Origin: Candidatus Hodarchaeota archaeon
GTDB lineage: Archaea; Asgardarchaeota; Heimdallarchaeia; Hodarchaeales; Hodarchaeaceae
DNA length: 14,206 nucleotides
Assembly (NCBI GenBank): GCA_016840305.1
Contig: JAEOSP010000056.1
Span: 1-14,206 of the forward strand
Reading direction: 5' to 3'
Made by a program: the position numbers and the translations under genes. The notes under the pieces are model-generated. The model searched no databases. It was not told the DNA's origin and saw nothing but the letters and a program-made list of their open reading frames with translations. Numbering within the stretch: position 1 is the stretch's first letter; every line of letters begins with the position of its first letter. Of this stretch, positions 12,567-14,206 are shown in pieces.

Positions 12567-13277
12567 ATGTCCGAAGTTGAATCTAAAAAATCTTCCATTT
12601 TACCATTCTTATCTCAAGAAGAATCTGATGCGCTAATTATTCACGTTTTGTTTAGTATCCAATGTATTCTCGTGTTGTTATTTCCACTTGATGTTTCTTT
12701 AGGTATTCGTATGGTAATTCTGGTTTTGAGCTATAATATCTTGATACCTGCTGTTGGAAAATATAGAGGATACTCTGATTGGGTTGACATTTGGAGTTTT
12801 TCATTTACTCTTAGTTTGTTCCAGCTATTTCCTGATTGGTTTCTTTCCGATGAGTTAAATATTCTGATTTTCCCTGATGATGGTTTTGTAAAAATAGGTA
12901 GTGTTTCCATCTACATGCTTGGACTCTGGGCAATCCCAGTATTTATGATTCTTTTCATAGGAATCAAGAGCAAAATTCGTTATTCGGAAAGAATTGTTTA
13001 TTTTGTGGTTGGTGTTGTCTCTTTCCTTATTTTTACTTCTTCTGAACTTTTTCTTTCTACAAGTTGGCATGCCCAGAATGTATTACTGATAAGTAATGTT
13101 GCAGTTTACATAATAATTCCAGAGATCCTCTTTGGTCTTACTTCTTATTGGATGTACCTACAAATTAGGAATACAAGTGTTTTTAGGAAATTATTCGGTG
13201 CAGTAATTATAATGATATTTTATTTAGGAAATGCTGCATTATTTTACTTTATCCTCGAAAGAGTAATTCTTCATTGA
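12567..13277 (+). CDS. Unrecognised multi-pass membrane protein
   Basis: 236 residues from the ATG at 12567; a TTG at 12549 in frame would add six residues and is less likely. I cannot name the family. After a short polar N-terminus (MSEVESKKSSILPFLSQEES) it shows about six or seven hydrophobic helices across the rest of its length. The only extended non-membrane loop (roughly 95-115) holds FPDWFL and IFPDDG, with acidic and aromatic residues that could face outward. Lone charged or polar residues inside helices (for example SSELFLSTSWH near 165) could be functional. No signal peptide, metal motif or nucleotide motif is visible. It is transcribed divergently from the acetyltransferase/MscS operon and is followed after 62 nt by the COG1237-like gene with its own TATA box. 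An integral membrane location is sure; a role in osmotic or lipid processes is only a guess from context. Confidence 0.75.
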   Translation: MSEVESKKSSILPFLSQEESDALIIHVLFSIQCILVLLFPLDVSLGIRMVILVLSYNILIPAVGKYRGYSDWVDIWSFSFTLSLFQLFPDWFLSDELNILIFPDDGFVKIGSVSIYMLGLWAIPVFMILFIGIKSKIRYSERIVYFVVGVVSFLIFTSSELFLSTSWHAQNVLLISNVAVYIIIPEILFGLTSYWMYLQIRNTSVFRKLFGAVIIMIFYLGNAALFYFILERVILH

Positions 13278-13284
13278 AGCTAAA

Positions 13285-13292
13285 TTTATAAG
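13285..13292 (+). promoter_or_regulatory. TATA-like box for the COG1237-like gene
   Basis: TTTATAAG, preceded by A-rich sequence, starts 8 nt after the membrane-protein stop and about 48 nt before the ATG at 13340. It implies a leader of about 25 nt. Confidence 0.4.
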
Positions 13293-13339
13293 AATAACAG
13301 AGGTTAACTATTCGATAAATTCTGAGAAGATGAAATCAT

Positions 13340-14206
13340 ATGGAAGTTGAAATTACAAACATTTATTCAAATGAAGGTTCTTCTGATAAGAATCTGAAAG
13401 GAGATCACGGTCAATCTTTTTATGTTAAATTAAATGGCAAAAATATACTCTTAGATACTGGAGCTAATGCAAAGATTTTATTACAGAATATGAAAGAATT
13501 AGGTCTCTCACCTGATACAATCGATAAAATATTTTTAACTCACGGGCATTATGACCATACTCTTGCGTTACCTGGGTTATTAGATGCAATTGATCCAGCC
13601 AATCCAATACCTGTCTTTGCTCATCCTGGAATTATGGAAAAAAAGATTGCCAAGGTTGGCTTCATAAAGAAAGATATAGGTTTCCCTGAATTGACTGAAG
13701 AGCAAAAAAATAAAATTAATATAACATTGACTAAAGAGCCTATTGAGTTAATTAATGGGTTGACTACAACAGGTGAAATTTCAACTCGTCCACATAGAGA
13801 CGGAAGGGAAAAAAGTGCTTTTCACTATAAAGATGATAAATTTGTGGTTGATCCAGTAATTGATGATCAATCCGTGGTAATAGATACTAAAGAGGGATTA
13901 GTTTTGATAACAGGGTGTTGTCATGCAGGATTGCTGAATACATTAGCACACGTTAAGAGAATGAAGAATAAACCATTTAAAACAATTATTGGAGGAACAC
14001 ATATGGTGAGATTCTCGCAAGAAGAAGTCTCTGAAGTCGCAGATGTATTAGAGCAAGAATATGGGTTACCTGATCTATATTTGAATCATTGTACCGATAA
14101 GCTACCAAAACCTCTATCTTTAGTTGTAAAAATGACTAAGGCAACTGAGCTTTTAAGAGAGAGATTTGGAGATGAAAAAGTTAGGGATTGTCCTGTGGGA
14201 ACCAAA
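13340..14206 (+). CDS. COG1237-type metallo-beta-lactamase-fold hydrolase (cut by window end)
   Basis: I translated 289 codons from the ATG at 13340; the frame is still open at the window edge. The metallo-beta-lactamase fold is clear: LLDTGA (37-42), the metal-binding THGHYDH (67-73; H68, H70, D72, H73), GCCHAG (192-197) and IGGTHM (217-222), with a final LNHCTD (248-253). The GCCHAGLLNT and HYKDD...VDPVIDD stretches are typical of COG1237, often annotated as dihydropterin-ribofuranosylaminobenzene-phosphate synthase and linked to methanopterin-type C1-carrier synthesis. That biochemical label is poorly proven for the family, so I keep only the family. Little of the usual family length is missing. 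It would be a cytoplasmic metal hydrolase. Its neighbours give no pathway clue. Confidence 0.85.
   Translation, partial: MEVEITNIYSNEGSSDKNLKGDHGQSFYVKLNGKNILLDTGANAKILLQNMKELGLSPDTIDKIFLTHGHYDHTLALPGLLDAIDPANPIPVFAHPGIMEKKIAKVGFIKKDIGFPELTEEQKNKINITLTKEPIELINGLTTTGEISTRPHRDGREKSAFHYKDDKFVVDPVIDDQSVVIDTKEGLVLITGCCHAGLLNTLAHVKRMKNKPFKTIIGGTHMVRFSQEEVSEVADVLEQEYGLPDLYLNHCTDKLPKPLSLVVKMTKATELLRERFGDEKVRDCPVGTK

Overview
The window is AT-rich (I estimate about 35% GC) and looks archaeal. It has TATA-like promoter boxes, some Shine-Dalgarno sites and ATGA gene overlaps, an archaeal-type zinc-ribbon threonine synthase, a HerA-type ATPase, a COG1237-type metallo-beta-lactamase protein and a TnpB-only insertion element. 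A small Ras/MglA-like GTPase and a large HerA-like ATPase with a eukaryote-like cysteine/histidine cluster are reminiscent of Asgard archaea (Loki/Heimdall/Thor-type). That placement is an inference from gene content only. I saw no tRNA, rRNA or CRISPR array.

Left block (1-3172, all minus strand): an apparent four-gene operon. Read in transcription order it holds a small GTPase with a non-canonical G3 motif, a protein that reads as two winged-helix units, an amidohydrolase-2-like TIM-barrel hydrolase with an extra C-terminal region, and the N-terminus of a glutamate-cysteine-ligase-2 (GCS2)-like protein that runs off the left edge. Gaps are 4, 68 and 5 nt. No gene in this block has a certain role; together they suggest a GTPase/regulator pair linked to a ligase/hydrolase pair.

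Middle (3173-4910): a 320-base gene-free stretch, then a TnpB-only (IS1341-type) element. Its tnpB carries an in-frame TAA at codon 19, and it has the rearranged RuvC arrangement (GDL in place of EDL, with a glutamate in a DERxTSKTC motif). A hairpin followed by GTAGTTCAC marks the probable right end near 4802.

Right block, plus strand (4911-10047): a 978-residue HerA/DUF87-like ATPase with a long coiled coil and a tandem Cys/His zinc cluster; a sulfite-oxidase/YedY-fold molybdopterin protein anchored by a membrane helix at each end; and threonine synthase. Each appears to have its own promoter.

Right block, minus strand (10192-12457): a GNAT acetyltransferase followed by two paralogous MscS-type channels, coupled by ATGA overlaps and good ribosome binding sites. 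A short divergent promoter region separates this operon from an unrecognised multi-pass membrane protein (12567-13277, plus). A COG1237-type metallo-hydrolase (13340 onward, plus) is cut by the window end.

Most of the window is ordinary archaeal genome with one decayed mobile element. The parts most worth attention are the HerA-zinc fusion, the GTPase/winged-helix operon, the rearranged but interrupted TnpB, the Tat-less Moco protein and the paired MscS channels.
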